Source: Cohnella sp. AR92
GTDB lineage: Bacteria > Bacillota > Bacilli > Paenibacillales > Paenibacillaceae
Assembly (NCBI RefSeq): GCF_003990975.1
Contig: NZ_RZJR01000012.1
Coordinates: 124,001 to 188,000, forward strand
Length of the DNA stretch: 64,000 nt
Reading direction: 5' to 3'
Part shown: in pieces, positions 1 through 9,087 of the stretch
How the letters are laid out: each line of letters begins with the position of its first letter
Position numbering within the stretch: the stretch's first letter is position 1
Position numbers and translations under genes: made by a program
The notes under the pieces: model-generated
Database searches by the model: none
What the model saw: the letters and a program-made list of their open reading frames with translations, nothing else
What the model was told of the DNA's origin: nothing

Positions 1-850
1 CTCCAGCCATTATCGGTTCCTGGGGGTGCTGTTCCAGTTCTACGAGAAGCTGCTTTATCGAAGAGCAATCGGGTTTATCGGCTGGTCCCCTTATTTAACG
101 GGACGAGCGTTGACTTATGGTACACGATTCGGCATGACGGCCGCCGGCTGGTCCCCTTACCCATTGAACGAACACGAGCGGCGGCAAGCAAGGCAGCGAA
201 TGAGGGAGCACCTTGGAATTCCGAAGGAGCAGATTGTCGTAGGCATTGTCGGCTCCTTGAATTGGAACAGCAAGGCTGGGTACTGTTACGGTTATGAATT
301 AGTGATGGCGCTCCGCGAGCTTGAGCGCAAGGACATTACGGCGCTTATCGTCGGGGATGGAAGCGGCAAAGATAGACTTGCGAAGCTGGCCGAGGGCCAT
401 GACAACATCATGCTTGTCGGACGGGTACCGAGAGAGGAAGTATCGGCTTATTTATCGGCTATGGATCTGGCTAGTTTGCCGCAGAGCGTCGATCAAGTGG
501 GGAGCTTCCGGTATACGACGAAAATCAGCGAATACATGGCAATGGGGTTGCCGATCGTGACGGGTAAGCTCCCGATGGCCTACGATCTTGGAGACGGGAT
601 GATTAGGCTGGATGGGCTTAAGCCGTGGGAGCGGCGTTACATCGAATCCATGCGTGGGCTGCTGCGGCGTTTGGAGCCGGAAGATCTTATTCGGTGGCAA
701 GACGAAGTGCCCCGGGAGCTGCCTGCATTCAATAGAGGCAGGCAAGTCCAGATGACCTCGGAATTTATTCACGACATTCTGTCCGAGCAAAGACGAAGCG
801 AGAGAGAAAGGGGGAGTGCCTATGCTTCAGAACCTTCCATCGGAGGGTAG
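1..850 (+). CDS. Glycosyltransferase, GT4-like, 5' partial
   Basis: The reading frame is open to the left edge, so the N-terminus lies outside the window; the GTG at 26 is only the first in-window start-like codon. The visible part has the C-terminal half of a GT-B glycosyltransferase: a glycine-containing strand turn (VGIVGSLNWNS), then IVGDGSGKDRLAKLA, then VGRVPREEVSAYLSAMDLASLP, the typical order of the nucleotide-sugar binding domain. It probably transfers a sugar to a lipid-linked oligosaccharide at the inner face of the membrane. Its end overlaps the start of the following GT2 gene, so it is the visible head of EPS block A. The acceptor and sugar cannot be told from sequence. Confidence 0.75.
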   Translation, partial: SSHYRFLGVLFQFYEKLLYRRAIGFIGWSPYLTGRALTYGTRFGMTAAGWSPYPLNEHERRQARQRMREHLGIPKEQIVVGIVGSLNWNSKAGYCYGYELVMALRELERKDITALIVGDGSGKDRLAKLAEGHDNIMLVGRVPREEVSAYLSAMDLASLPQSVDQVGSFRYTTKISEYMAMGLPIVTGKLPMAYDLGDGMIRLDGLKPWERRYIESMRGLLRRLEPEDLIRWQDEVPRELPAFNRGRQVQMTSEFIHDILSEQRRSERERGSAYASEPSIGG

Positions 851-1787
851 GCAATCGCAAGACTCGATTCCCTTGGTCAGCGTCATTATTCCGACCTATA
901 ACGTCGAGCCATACATCGGACAAGCGATCGCTAGCGTTCTGGAGCAGACGATACAGAGCTTCGAGATTATCGTCGTGGACGATGGATCCACGGACGACAC
1001 AGTCAAGATCGTCTGCGGGATTGACGACCCAAGAGTCCGGCTCTTCCGGAACGCCCAGAATCAAGGCGTAGCCCAAGCGAGGAACATCGCTATCCGGCAA
1101 AGCAAAGGGACTTGGATTGCCATTCTAGACTCCGACGACTGGTGGGCTCCTAATCGTCTTGAACGTCTTCTGGCGGCAGCCCAGCGTTATGACGCGGCGG
1201 TTATATGCGACGATTTGCAGCTCGTGAACGATGGAGAACGGCAGCCGTTCGCTACGTTCCTGACTTCACGAGTGAAGGTGTTCGGAGCCATAACGAAGGC
1301 GACAATCGTAACTCCGGAGGCGATGATCAAGAACGACTTCGGTTACCTTAAGCCGATTGTCAGAAGAGACGTGTTCTCAGGCGAAGCGCTTCTGTACGAC
1401 CGGAATGCGAGAATCTCCGAAGATTTCAAGTGGTTGGTCGAGTGCCTCTGCGTTGGCCATCGGCTTGTCCTTTTGCCGGAGCCTTATTATTACTATCGCA
1501 GAAGAAGCGACTCTTTAAGCTCGCCCGACAACCTGGAGAAGGAGATCAGGGGAATCGGGGATCATATTCGGCTTTGCGAAGAGCTTATGACCAGATACGG
1601 GGACCGGCGACCTATCAAACAGGCGCTTAAGCTTCATATCTACGCCAAGAAGATAGACTTGGTTGAGCGAGTGGTCAAACGGAACTGGGGCAGCCAACGG
1701 TACATGAAGGCTATTTTTGTCATCGCCATTAAGCCAGGGGTGCTTCGCCCCCTGTTGCGGAATGTAAAGAACAGGCTATTCGCCTGA
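822..1787 (+). CDS. Glycosyltransferase family 2
   Basis: GT-A fold glycosyltransferase of about 321 residues. The N-terminus has the family signature VSVIIPTYNVEPYIGQAIAS followed by FEIIVVDDGSTDDT, and the metal/nucleotide-binding motif ILDSDDWW lies near residue 105. No membrane segments are evident, so it likely works on the cytoplasmic face using a nucleotide sugar. I chose ATG 822 because AAAGGGGGAG sits at the right distance; a GTG two codons earlier is possible. It overlaps the end of the upstream GT by about 29 bp, indicating translational coupling in one operon. The sugar is not predictable. Confidence 0.88.
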   Translation: MLQNLPSEGRQSQDSIPLVSVIIPTYNVEPYIGQAIASVLEQTIQSFEIIVVDDGSTDDTVKIVCGIDDPRVRLFRNAQNQGVAQARNIAIRQSKGTWIAILDSDDWWAPNRLERLLAAAQRYDAAVICDDLQLVNDGERQPFATFLTSRVKVFGAITKATIVTPEAMIKNDFGYLKPIVRRDVFSGEALLYDRNARISEDFKWLVECLCVGHRLVLLPEPYYYYRRRSDSLSSPDNLEKEIRGIGDHIRLCEELMTRYGDRRPIKQALKLHIYAKKIDLVERVVKRNWGSQRYMKAIFVIAIKPGVLRPLLRNVKNRLFA

Positions 1788-1815
1788 TCCCTAACCAGCG
1801 CAAGGAGTAATCGCC

Positions 1816-3321
1816 ATGAATATTGCCGCAAGACGCTTTAATAAGCACGTCCTCCAAAGGGGAATGGTCATCGGCGGGCTTCTTGCCGCTAGCGCGTTGT
1901 TGGGATGGGCAGTCCTGAATCCCGGAAGCGTACGATTGTTGATTACTGTCACGCTCGTCATCATGTTTGCAGCGATTCAGATCAAGAGCCCGAGGGCCGC
2001 CATTTTGTCCCTAATGGTCTTCCTGCCCTTCGTTGGGCACATCCGGCGCGTCTTGATCCCGGTTGCAGGCTGGAATACGCTGGACGCGCTCTTGGTCGTC
2101 AGTCCGATCGTCGTGCTTCTGCTTTCTTTAAACTGGCTTACCCGCAAATATATTCTAAGAGAAGAGATCGAGGGCGATACAAAGCTTTTCAAGATGGTTC
2201 GCATCATGCTCGTCATCGACCTTCTTCAGGTGTTTAATCCGCTGCAAGGCAGCCTGTTCGTCGGTCTGTCGGGCATCATCTATTACATCGTTCCGATTCT
2301 CATGATGATTCTCGGACGGGAATATCTGAATGAGAAAGCGATCCGGACGTTATTCAGTCTTGTTTTCTTGATAGGAATCCTCGCCGCGCTTTACGGATAC
2401 AAGCAGTATTGGTTCGGCTTCTTTTCGTTCGAGGAAGAATGGATTCAGCTGTCTGGCTATGTAGCCCTGCAAGTGTACACGATGGTCCGTCCTATCGGCT
2501 TCTTCACGAACGCGGCTGAATATGCTCATTACCTAAGCATTGCGATCACCGTTGGATGGGGTTACTTCCTGAGAGGGTCGTCCGGGGTCAGGCTGTTCGC
2601 CGCGGCCGGCGTTGTTCTCATGTATACGGCGCTATTCATCGAATCTTCCCGTTCCGCAATTGTGACCTGCACGACAGCGCTCTTCCTGATGACCGTCGTC
2701 TGTTCCAAGAAAGCGAGCTCCAAGGTAATCCTGACCTTGGTTGCCGTTGGTGTTCTCATTGCCCTCTTTTTCGGCATGCAGAGGCTGGGCAACGACAACG
2801 GACTTATCACTCACTCTGTCTCGGGGCTGGCCGATCCTATGGGGGAAGATTCTACATTGCCGGGGCATATTGATTACATGTTCAAGGGGTTCAAGGAAGG
2901 CTTCAGCAACCCGTTGGGGTACGGTCTTGGAGTTACGACGATCGCATCCGGCAAGTTCGGCGGTAAGGCGCTTTCCTCGGAGATCGATTGGAGCAATCAG
3001 TTTATTGCGACGGGACTCTTCGGAGGAGCGATCTATCTTCTTGTCTTCTTCCGAACTCTGTTCCTTGGCATAGCTAAGGCGAACGGAGGCAACATGCTGC
3101 CTTTGATTATCATGGGGATGCTCGTATCGGAAGCAGGCCAATGGTTGACCGGCGGACATTATGCAGTCGTCGCCATCCTGTGGTTGGCAATCGGCTACTT
3201 GGACAGAAGCACCGCCGATTCGCCAATAACCCGTCAGGCTATTAACCGGGAAGGAGCGTACGAGAATGCCGATCTCACTGAATTCTCTTCGTCTAGGCAG
3301 CCCGGCTTCCCGTTACTTTGA
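1816..3321 (+). CDS. O-antigen ligase/polymerase-like membrane protein (Wzy-like)
   Basis: Polytopic protein of 501 residues with roughly ten to twelve hydrophobic segments and a large central extracytoplasmic loop (about residues 320-385), the layout of the O-antigen polymerase/ligase superfamily. The motif region FTNAAEYAHYLSIAITVGWG and the later IESSRSAIVT fit the Wzy_C-type core. It presumably polymerises undecaprenyl-linked repeat units outside the membrane. Start ATG 1816 is preceded by AAGGAG at 1802. Its last 56 bp overlap the next acyltransferase gene in another frame. A second Wzy-like gene lies at 24294, so the window holds two polymerases. Confidence 0.8.
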   Translation: MNIAARRFNKHVLQRGMVIGGLLAASALLGWAVLNPGSVRLLITVTLVIMFAAIQIKSPRAAILSLMVFLPFVGHIRRVLIPVAGWNTLDALLVVSPIVVLLLSLNWLTRKYILREEIEGDTKLFKMVRIMLVIDLLQVFNPLQGSLFVGLSGIIYYIVPILMMILGREYLNEKAIRTLFSLVFLIGILAALYGYKQYWFGFFSFEEEWIQLSGYVALQVYTMVRPIGFFTNAAEYAHYLSIAITVGWGYFLRGSSGVRLFAAAGVVLMYTALFIESSRSAIVTCTTALFLMTVVCSKKASSKVILTLVAVGVLIALFFGMQRLGNDNGLITHSVSGLADPMGEDSTLPGHIDYMFKGFKEGFSNPLGYGLGVTTIASGKFGGKALSSEIDWSNQFIATGLFGGAIYLLVFFRTLFLGIAKANGGNMLPLIIMGMLVSEAGQWLTGGHYAVVAILWLAIGYLDRSTADSPITRQAINREGAYENADLTEFSSSRQPGFPLL

Positions 3322-4465
3322 TCTGATTAGGGGACTTGCCGCCGTTTACGTGATGGTATTCCATCTGCGCCCCCAGCTGTTCGTCGATTCCGCTTCGGCG
3401 ACGAGCAGCCCCCTGGCGGTCAAGGCTTTATATTTGTTCACTAGTCTTGGCTACCTACTCGTGATGGCCTTCTTCGTTCTCAGCGGCTTCTTGATGACGA
3501 CGAGCATTCTGAAGTCGATGCAGACGGACCAGTGGTCTTGGCGCCTCTACGTATCCAGCCGCTTGATTCGCCTCTGGATCGTGCTGCTGCCCGCTCTGCT
3601 GCTGACGTATTTCTGGGATTCCCTAAGCATGTCCTTCTACCGGATGGAAGGGTTTTTCGCTGAGAGCCTTGACTGGAAGACCTTCTGGGGGAATCTCTTC
3701 TTCCTTCAACAGATCCATGTCGATAACTTCGGTCGAAATGTTCCTCTATGGAGTCTCAGTTACGAGTTCTGGTATTACATGCTGTTTCCTTGCTTAATTC
3801 AAGTATTCTTCGCCAATTCCAGTTGGAAGAAGGCGTTCAGTCTCGTCCTTGCGGCGGGCATTATTTGCTTTATCGGGATGTCTATTCTCGCTTATTTCGC
3901 GGTATGGCTGCTGGGAAGCCTGCTGGCGGTTGTCCCTTTGGTCAGAGTAAGGAGCAAATCGATCCGGACCATACTGTTAGCGGGCTCGATTCTGCTTGTT
4001 ACCGCCATGCTGCTGTTCAGCAAATGGAAGGATCCCCACCTTCTGTCGGGAGAACTGGAGGCATTCCCGCTTTATTTCGGCGTCGGTGTGTCCTTCGCGA
4101 TACTGCTCTACTTTCTATTAAGCTTCTACAACGTTTACGAACGAGTCACCCCGCTCCGAAGAGACAAGGGCTTCTCCAGATGGCTGGCTAGAATCTCCTA
4201 TCCACTCTATTTAACGCACTGGCCTGTCCTCTTGTTCCTTACCAATGGGATAGGATATCAATCCTGGCAGCCGGACGCGTTGCATCTGATCTACGGAACG
4301 CTGATCGGGATCGGTCTCATCTTGTATGCGTGGCTTGTCGCAAGCATGACCGAAGCACATCTTCCGAGCATCAAAGCCAAGCTATTCAAGAATAGGCTTC
4401 AACCCGGAAGCAAACCGCAATGCTCCAAGCCAGTAGACGATATTACTCCCAAAGGAGGGGTGTGA
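3266..4465 (+). CDS. Acyltransferase family 3 membrane protein
   Basis: About 399 residues with the opening motif FDLIRGLAAVYVMVFHL, where the catalytic-type RGLAA...H arrangement is typical of acyltransferase-3 proteins (OafA/NodX type), followed by about ten hydrophobic segments. Such enzymes O-acetylate or otherwise acylate sugars during export. AAGGAG at 3251 supports ATG 3266, which lies inside the end of the wzy-like gene. It ends in a TGATG overlap with the next gene, itself an acyltransferase-3, so the two are translationally coupled and may modify different positions on the same polysaccharide. Confidence 0.87.
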   Translation: MPISLNSLRLGSPASRYFDLIRGLAAVYVMVFHLRPQLFVDSASATSSPLAVKALYLFTSLGYLLVMAFFVLSGFLMTTSILKSMQTDQWSWRLYVSSRLIRLWIVLLPALLLTYFWDSLSMSFYRMEGFFAESLDWKTFWGNLFFLQQIHVDNFGRNVPLWSLSYEFWYYMLFPCLIQVFFANSSWKKAFSLVLAAGIICFIGMSILAYFAVWLLGSLLAVVPLVRVRSKSIRTILLAGSILLVTAMLLFSKWKDPHLLSGELEAFPLYFGVGVSFAILLYFLLSFYNVYERVTPLRRDKGFSRWLARISYPLYLTHWPVLLFLTNGIGYQSWQPDALHLIYGTLIGIGLILYAWLVASMTEAHLPSIKAKLFKNRLQPGSKPQCSKPVDDITPKGGV

Positions 4466-5550
4466 TGAAGCCCAAGCTGCACCGGATCCAATATTTGCGG
4501 GCCTTCGCGGTCGTGCTTGTCCTCTTGTTCCATGCGACCATCACGCTGAACGAACGGATAAATTACGAGTACGCCTCAGGAATCTTCGGATTCGGTTACA
4601 TGGGGGTGGATCTATTCTTCGTCATCAGCGGCTTTATTATCTGCTATATTCATTACTCGGACTTCGGTGAGCGCAGGCGTCTTCGTTCCTACTACGTTCG
4701 AAGAATGACTCGTATCTACCCCGTCTATTGGATCGTGCTCGTTCCCGTTATCGCCTTTAATTTTCTCGTTCCAAGTTACGGAGACGGCTTCGAGCGAGAA
4801 CTTCCGGAAATCCTGCAATCCTGGTTTCTCATTCCGCAGAGCCATCAGCCTATTCTTCGGGTAGCCTGGACACTATGGCATGAACTGTTTTTCTACTTTC
4901 TATTCGGGTTACTGTTCATTTGGAATCGCAACTTAAAGCTACTCATCGGAACGATCGCGGTTTGGGGCATTCTCTCGTCAGGCTCGATGTTTATCCACGA
5001 TCATGGCGTCTGGCTATGGAGCGAGTACGTGTTCAGCCCTCACAATCTGGAATTCCTTGGCGGCTGCGGTATAGCGGTTCTGCTGCGCAGGAATAAGCTC
5101 AGTCCGAGAATGGCTTACTGGGCGCTCGGCATAGGAATCGTTCTGCTGTCAGGTGCATGGACGAATGAATATTGGCTGCATGTATCGATCCCGAGGGTCA
5201 TTGCATGGGGAATCCCTTCTTTCTTCCTGGTTATATCCGTCTGCGCTTGGCCGGATAATGCCAAGGTTTCTAAGAATGGGTTGTTTGCCTATCTAGGAGA
5301 CGCTTCCTACTCGATTTATCTCATCCACCTGTTAGGGATACATCTTTTCTATCAAGTATTTAATCGGCTGGACTTATTTAACCGGATTGGGAACTTCTCT
5401 ATGGTTACGGCTTGCGCTATTGGAGCGTTGGTTGCCGGATGCATGTTCTATTCCATTGTCGAAGCTCCGGTCATGAAGAGAATAAGGAACTGGGCAGCCA
5501 AGAAGAAATCGATCAAGCTCAGTGCTTCAAGTCCGGCGGCGGAGGGGTGA
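4465..5550 (+). CDS. Acyltransferase family 3 membrane protein (second copy)
   Basis: About 361 residues; RIQYLRAFAVVLVLLFHATI at the N-terminus is the acyltransferase-3 signature, and many hydrophobic helices follow. ATG 4465 overlaps the stop of the preceding gene (TGATG) and has AAAGGAGGGG just upstream, which decides against the longer frame beginning at 4420. It likely adds an acetyl or similar group to an EPS sugar. It is divergent in sequence from its neighbour, so it is not a recent duplicate. Confidence 0.87.
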   Translation: MKPKLHRIQYLRAFAVVLVLLFHATITLNERINYEYASGIFGFGYMGVDLFFVISGFIICYIHYSDFGERRRLRSYYVRRMTRIYPVYWIVLVPVIAFNFLVPSYGDGFERELPEILQSWFLIPQSHQPILRVAWTLWHELFFYFLFGLLFIWNRNLKLLIGTIAVWGILSSGSMFIHDHGVWLWSEYVFSPHNLEFLGGCGIAVLLRRNKLSPRMAYWALGIGIVLLSGAWTNEYWLHVSIPRVIAWGIPSFFLVISVCAWPDNAKVSKNGLFAYLGDASYSIYLIHLLGIHLFYQVFNRLDLFNRIGNFSMVTACAIGALVAGCMFYSIVEAPVMKRIRNWAAKKKSIKLSASSPAAEG

Positions 5551-5560
5551 AGCGGCAAGA

Positions 5561-6784
5561 ATGGCGAAGAATTACGATTATCTGATTGTCGGAGCGGGAA
5601 TCATCGGACTGACGATAGCAAGAGAGATCAAAAGAAGGCTGCCGGATTGCTCCGTCTGCATCATCGAGAAGGAGCGAGAGGTCGCCTTGCACGCCAGCGG
5701 AAGAAACAGCGGCGTTCTGCATGCGGGTTTCTATTATACGGCGGACAGCTTGAAGGCCAGATTCGCCCGCGAGGGCAATCTCGCGATGACGGCATATTGC
5801 GAGGAGAACGGTCTCAAGATCAACCGCTGCGGGAAGGTCGTTGTGACGACATGCGAAGAGGAACTCGAGAGTCTGGAAGAGCTTAAGAGAAGGGGAGACC
5901 GCAACGGGGTTGAGCTCGTCCCCATTGACGAGAAGCATCTATTTATGATCGAACCGAATGCACGCACCGTGGAGAAGGCGCTCTTCTCTCCGTTAACCTC
6001 TACTGTAGATCCTGTTGAGGTATGCCTCGCTCTTAAGCAGGAGATCGAACGGAAGGGGGTTGAGATCCTTTTCGAATGTCCCTTCGAAGGATGCCGCGAA
6101 CAGACGGTCTTTGCGGGGAAAGAGACGATTCATGCCGGATTCCTCGTGAATTCTGCTGGCTTATACGCGGATTCGATCGCCAAGCAGTTCGGCTTCGGGT
6201 TCGATTATACGATCATTCCCTTCAAAGGGATCTATCTCAAATACGAGAAGAACAAGACGGATATCCGGACAAATATTTATCCGGTTCCTAACCTTAACAA
6301 TCCGTTTCTCGGCGTTCACTTTACCAAGACGGTCGATGGTTCGATCAAGATCGGACCGACGGCAATCCCCACGCTGTGGCGAGAGAACTACAATGGCCTC
6401 CAGAACCTTAGCATGCCGGAGTTGGCCAACATTCTTTACTATGAATCGAAGCTGTTTCTAACCAATGCCTTCGGCTTCCGCTCCCTGGCGATGGAAGAGA
6501 TGAAGAAGTACATCCGAAATCACTTCATCAATTTATCGCTTAAGCTAGCTCCCAATCTGGACAAGGATGGCTTCGGGGCGTTCTTAAGGCCGGGAATACG
6601 CGCTCAATTGCTAAATAAGAAAACAATGTCTCTCGTTCAGGACTTTATCGTAGAGGGAGACGATCGCTCGATCCATATTCTCAATTCCGTATCGCCGGCC
6701 TTTACGTGCTCGATACCGTTCGCGGAATATATCGTCAAGCTCATTCTCGAGAAGCAAGGCGGGGAACAGGTCGAGGCGGGGTAA
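5561..6784 (+). CDS. lhgO: FAD-dependent oxidoreductase, L-2-hydroxyglutarate oxidase-like
   Basis: About 407 residues of the DAO/LhgO family. The Rossmann FAD motif YLIVGAGIIGLTIAREI is at the N-terminus, an acidic ribose-binding end (CIIEKE) follows, and the LhgO hallmark HASGRNSGVLHAGFYY is next. The family oxidises L-2-hydroxyglutarate to 2-oxoglutarate, passing electrons to the quinone pool. Finding it between acyltransferases and an epimerase in an EPS operon is unusual; it may oxidise a 2-hydroxyacid linked to the polysaccharide pathway, but that is inference. Start ATG 5561 has GGAGGGG 13 bp upstream, a longish spacing; an in-frame start at 5522 would overlap the upstream gene. Confidence 0.8.
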   Translation: MAKNYDYLIVGAGIIGLTIAREIKRRLPDCSVCIIEKEREVALHASGRNSGVLHAGFYYTADSLKARFAREGNLAMTAYCEENGLKINRCGKVVVTTCEEELESLEELKRRGDRNGVELVPIDEKHLFMIEPNARTVEKALFSPLTSTVDPVEVCLALKQEIERKGVEILFECPFEGCREQTVFAGKETIHAGFLVNSAGLYADSIAKQFGFGFDYTIIPFKGIYLKYEKNKTDIRTNIYPVPNLNNPFLGVHFTKTVDGSIKIGPTAIPTLWRENYNGLQNLSMPELANILYYESKLFLTNAFGFRSLAMEEMKKYIRNHFINLSLKLAPNLDKDGFGAFLRPGIRAQLLNKKTMSLVQDFIVEGDDRSIHILNSVSPAFTCSIPFAEYIVKLILEKQGGEQVEAG

Positions 6785-6850
6785 CCCGCTGATAAGGCTT
6801 GGTCACTTCCGAGAGAGAAATCATCCTTTTAATGGAACGGAGAATGAGGA

Positions 6851-7876
6851 ATGGAGACGGTCTTAGTAACGGGAGCAGGCGGTTATATCGGAAGCGTATT
6901 GGTCCCCAAGCTGCTCAGGCAGGGCTACCGGGTGAAGGCGATCGATCGCTTTTTCTTCGGAGCGGATACGCTGGCTGAGCATCCGAACCTTACGCTTGTG
7001 AGGGAGGACACGAGAAGGTTGACGCTTGAGTTCTTCGAAGGCGTCGATGCCGTAATCGATCTGGTCGCAATCTCCAACGATCCGAGCGGAGAATGTTTCG
7101 TGGAGGAGACTTATCAGATCAACTATCTGTCCAGAGTCAACACAGCGAAGCTGGCAAAACTCGCCGGAGCCAAGCGCTATATCCTTCCATCCTCCTGCAG
7201 TCTATACGGCTATCAAGAGCAAGAGGTCATCGTGGACGAGCGCTCGCCGACGAACCCGCTAACCACTTATGCGAAAGCGAATGAAATGGCGGAACGGGGC
7301 GTTCTAGAGTTGGCTGATTGGGGATACACGGTCATTATCCTCCGTCAGGCGACAGTATATGGATACTCGCCGCGAATGCGGTTCGATCTAGCGGTAAACT
7401 CCATGACGATCGAAGCTTGGGAGAATGGCATCGTGCCTCTGAATCGAGACGGCCGACAATGGAGACCGTTCATTCATGTCCAGGATACCTCGGATGTCAT
7501 GTGTCTTATGCTGAAGGCTGATCAAGAGTCGGTGAATGGAGAGATTTTCAATGTCGGTTCTGAGGCGAATAACTATCAACTGGGAAGGTTGGCTACGGAG
7601 GTCGCCTCCGCTTTTCCGGGAGAAGTACAGATCCAATGGGTCGGGGATGCCGATTTTCGCTCCTACCGTGTGAATTGCGACAAGATCTCTTCCGTTTTGA
7701 ACTGGTCTCCAAGCCGGACGGTTACTGAGGGCGTTCGCGAGATCTATGACGCTCTCTTCACGGGCAAGATTGTTCGGAACGCGCAGACGATTACGCTTAA
7801 ATGGTATCAAGAGCTATCCAAGTGGCACCGAATTATTAAGGATATCGAGCTTCATGGCGGCATTCTAAGATTGTGA
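6851..7876 (+). CDS. NAD-dependent epimerase/dehydratase (extended SDR)
   Basis: 341 residues. The N-terminal VTGAGGYIGSVLVPKLL is the extended-SDR NAD-binding motif, and ILPSSCSLYGYQ is the catalytic Ser region. The expected YxxxK reads TYAKANEMAE, so the residue four after Tyr is Asn unless the Lys two after Tyr substitutes. PFIHVQDTSDVMCLML and the later EIFNVGSEANNYQ match the C-terminal substrate domain of UDP-sugar epimerases. Likely makes an activated sugar for EPS block A. CGGAG eight bases before ATG 6851 supports the start. The gene ends 8 bp before the next start and belongs to the same operon. Confidence 0.82.
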   Translation: METVLVTGAGGYIGSVLVPKLLRQGYRVKAIDRFFFGADTLAEHPNLTLVREDTRRLTLEFFEGVDAVIDLVAISNDPSGECFVEETYQINYLSRVNTAKLAKLAGAKRYILPSSCSLYGYQEQEVIVDERSPTNPLTTYAKANEMAERGVLELADWGYTVIILRQATVYGYSPRMRFDLAVNSMTIEAWENGIVPLNRDGRQWRPFIHVQDTSDVMCLMLKADQESVNGEIFNVGSEANNYQLGRLATEVASAFPGEVQIQWVGDADFRSYRVNCDKISSVLNWSPSRTVTEGVREIYDALFTGKIVRNAQTITLKWYQELSKWHRIIKDIELHGGILRL

Positions 7877-7884
7877 GGGATGAT

Positions 7885-9087
7885 ATGAGGATTCTGGCGA
7901 CAGGCATGGAGTGGCACGAGCATCATCCGGGAGGGCTCAATCAATACTTCGCAGATTACTTGAGAGCCATGGTCGAACAAGGACATTCCGTCGAAGGGCT
8001 TATTAGCGGGGAAGGCAAGCCGCTTTCAGCTCCTGATTATGTTCGCGATATTGCAGAAGCGCTCCCCGCGCTGACGACGATGAAGCGCGTGAGGTCGTTC
8101 TACCGGGGGATCATAAGCCAGAGCAGGGAGAACGAGCCGAATGTATTCAATCCGCACTTCGCGCTATACGCTGCCATGGTCGGCAGGAAATCACTCCCCC
8201 GGCATATCCCTATCGTGACCCACTTTCACGGCCCATGGTCGCTGGAATCGCTAGCGGAGGAACAAGGCCGTTCTTTATCCAAGCTTCTGCGAATCCGTAT
8301 GAAGAAGAGCATCGAGCAGTCCATTTATCGAAGGTCCGACGCTTTCATCGTATTAAGCGACTATTTCCGAAGCTTGCTCTCCGAAGAGTTCGGGATCTCC
8401 GAGCAACGGATTCATGTGATTCCGGGCGCGGTTGATACGGAGCGATTCAAGCCCGCGCTGGATCGCGAAGCCTTGCGGAGACGGCTTCGAATCCGGCCCG
8501 AAGAGAAGCTTCTGGTCTGCGCGAGAAGGCTTGTTCGCCGCATGGGCATCGACAATCTGATCCGTGCGATGCCGGACCTTATACGGGAATCTTCTTCGCC
8601 GGTTAGGCTATGTATTATCGGGGAAGGACCTTTGCGCGGAGAGCTTCAGGGAGTCATTGATTCCTTGCAGCTCGGAAGCAGGGTGACGCTTCTCGGCAGG
8701 GTGAGCACGGAAGACCTCGTATCGTGGTACCAGGCGGCTGATCTAGCCGTCGTACCGACGATTACACTGGAGGGGTTCGGGCTCGTTACAGCAGAGGCGC
8801 TGGCTTGCGGAACTCCCGTGCTTGGGACACCTTACGGGGGGACAAAGGAGATCCTTACGCGCTTCTCGGAGAGACTTTTATTTGATGATGGGAGTCCGGA
8901 AGCGATCGCGAGGAAGGTATATTCTATCCTTAATGGTTCCGAGTCGATGATCGGGAGAGACGCATGCCGCGAACATGTTCTGCAGCATTATACATGGGGC
9001 AGGATTGCTGAGCGAATTACTGAAGTGTTTAATGAGGCTATTGAACATAGAAAGGAGTACTGCAGGTATGAAAGTAGCCTTCTATAA
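7885..9087 (+). CDS. Glycosyltransferase family 4
   Basis: About 400 residues of GT-B fold. The N-terminal acceptor domain begins ILATGMEWHEHHPGGLNQYF (glycine-rich loop). The C-terminal domain shows IIGEGPLRGELQ, then the retaining-GT4 E-x7-E motif in LEGFGLVTAEALACGTPVLG. It transfers a nucleotide-activated sugar onto the growing lipid-linked repeat in the cytoplasm. ATG 7885 is preferred because GAGGG precedes it by about 6 bp; GTG 7873 would extend it by four residues. It overlaps the following GT by 20 bp. Confidence 0.87.
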   Translation: MRILATGMEWHEHHPGGLNQYFADYLRAMVEQGHSVEGLISGEGKPLSAPDYVRDIAEALPALTTMKRVRSFYRGIISQSRENEPNVFNPHFALYAAMVGRKSLPRHIPIVTHFHGPWSLESLAEEQGRSLSKLLRIRMKKSIEQSIYRRSDAFIVLSDYFRSLLSEEFGISEQRIHVIPGAVDTERFKPALDREALRRRLRIRPEEKLLVCARRLVRRMGIDNLIRAMPDLIRESSSPVRLCIIGEGPLRGELQGVIDSLQLGSRVTLLGRVSTEDLVSWYQAADLAVVPTITLEGFGLVTAEALACGTPVLGTPYGGTKEILTRFSERLLFDDGSPEAIARKVYSILNGSESMIGRDACREHVLQHYTWGRIAERITEVFNEAIEHRKEYCRYESSLL

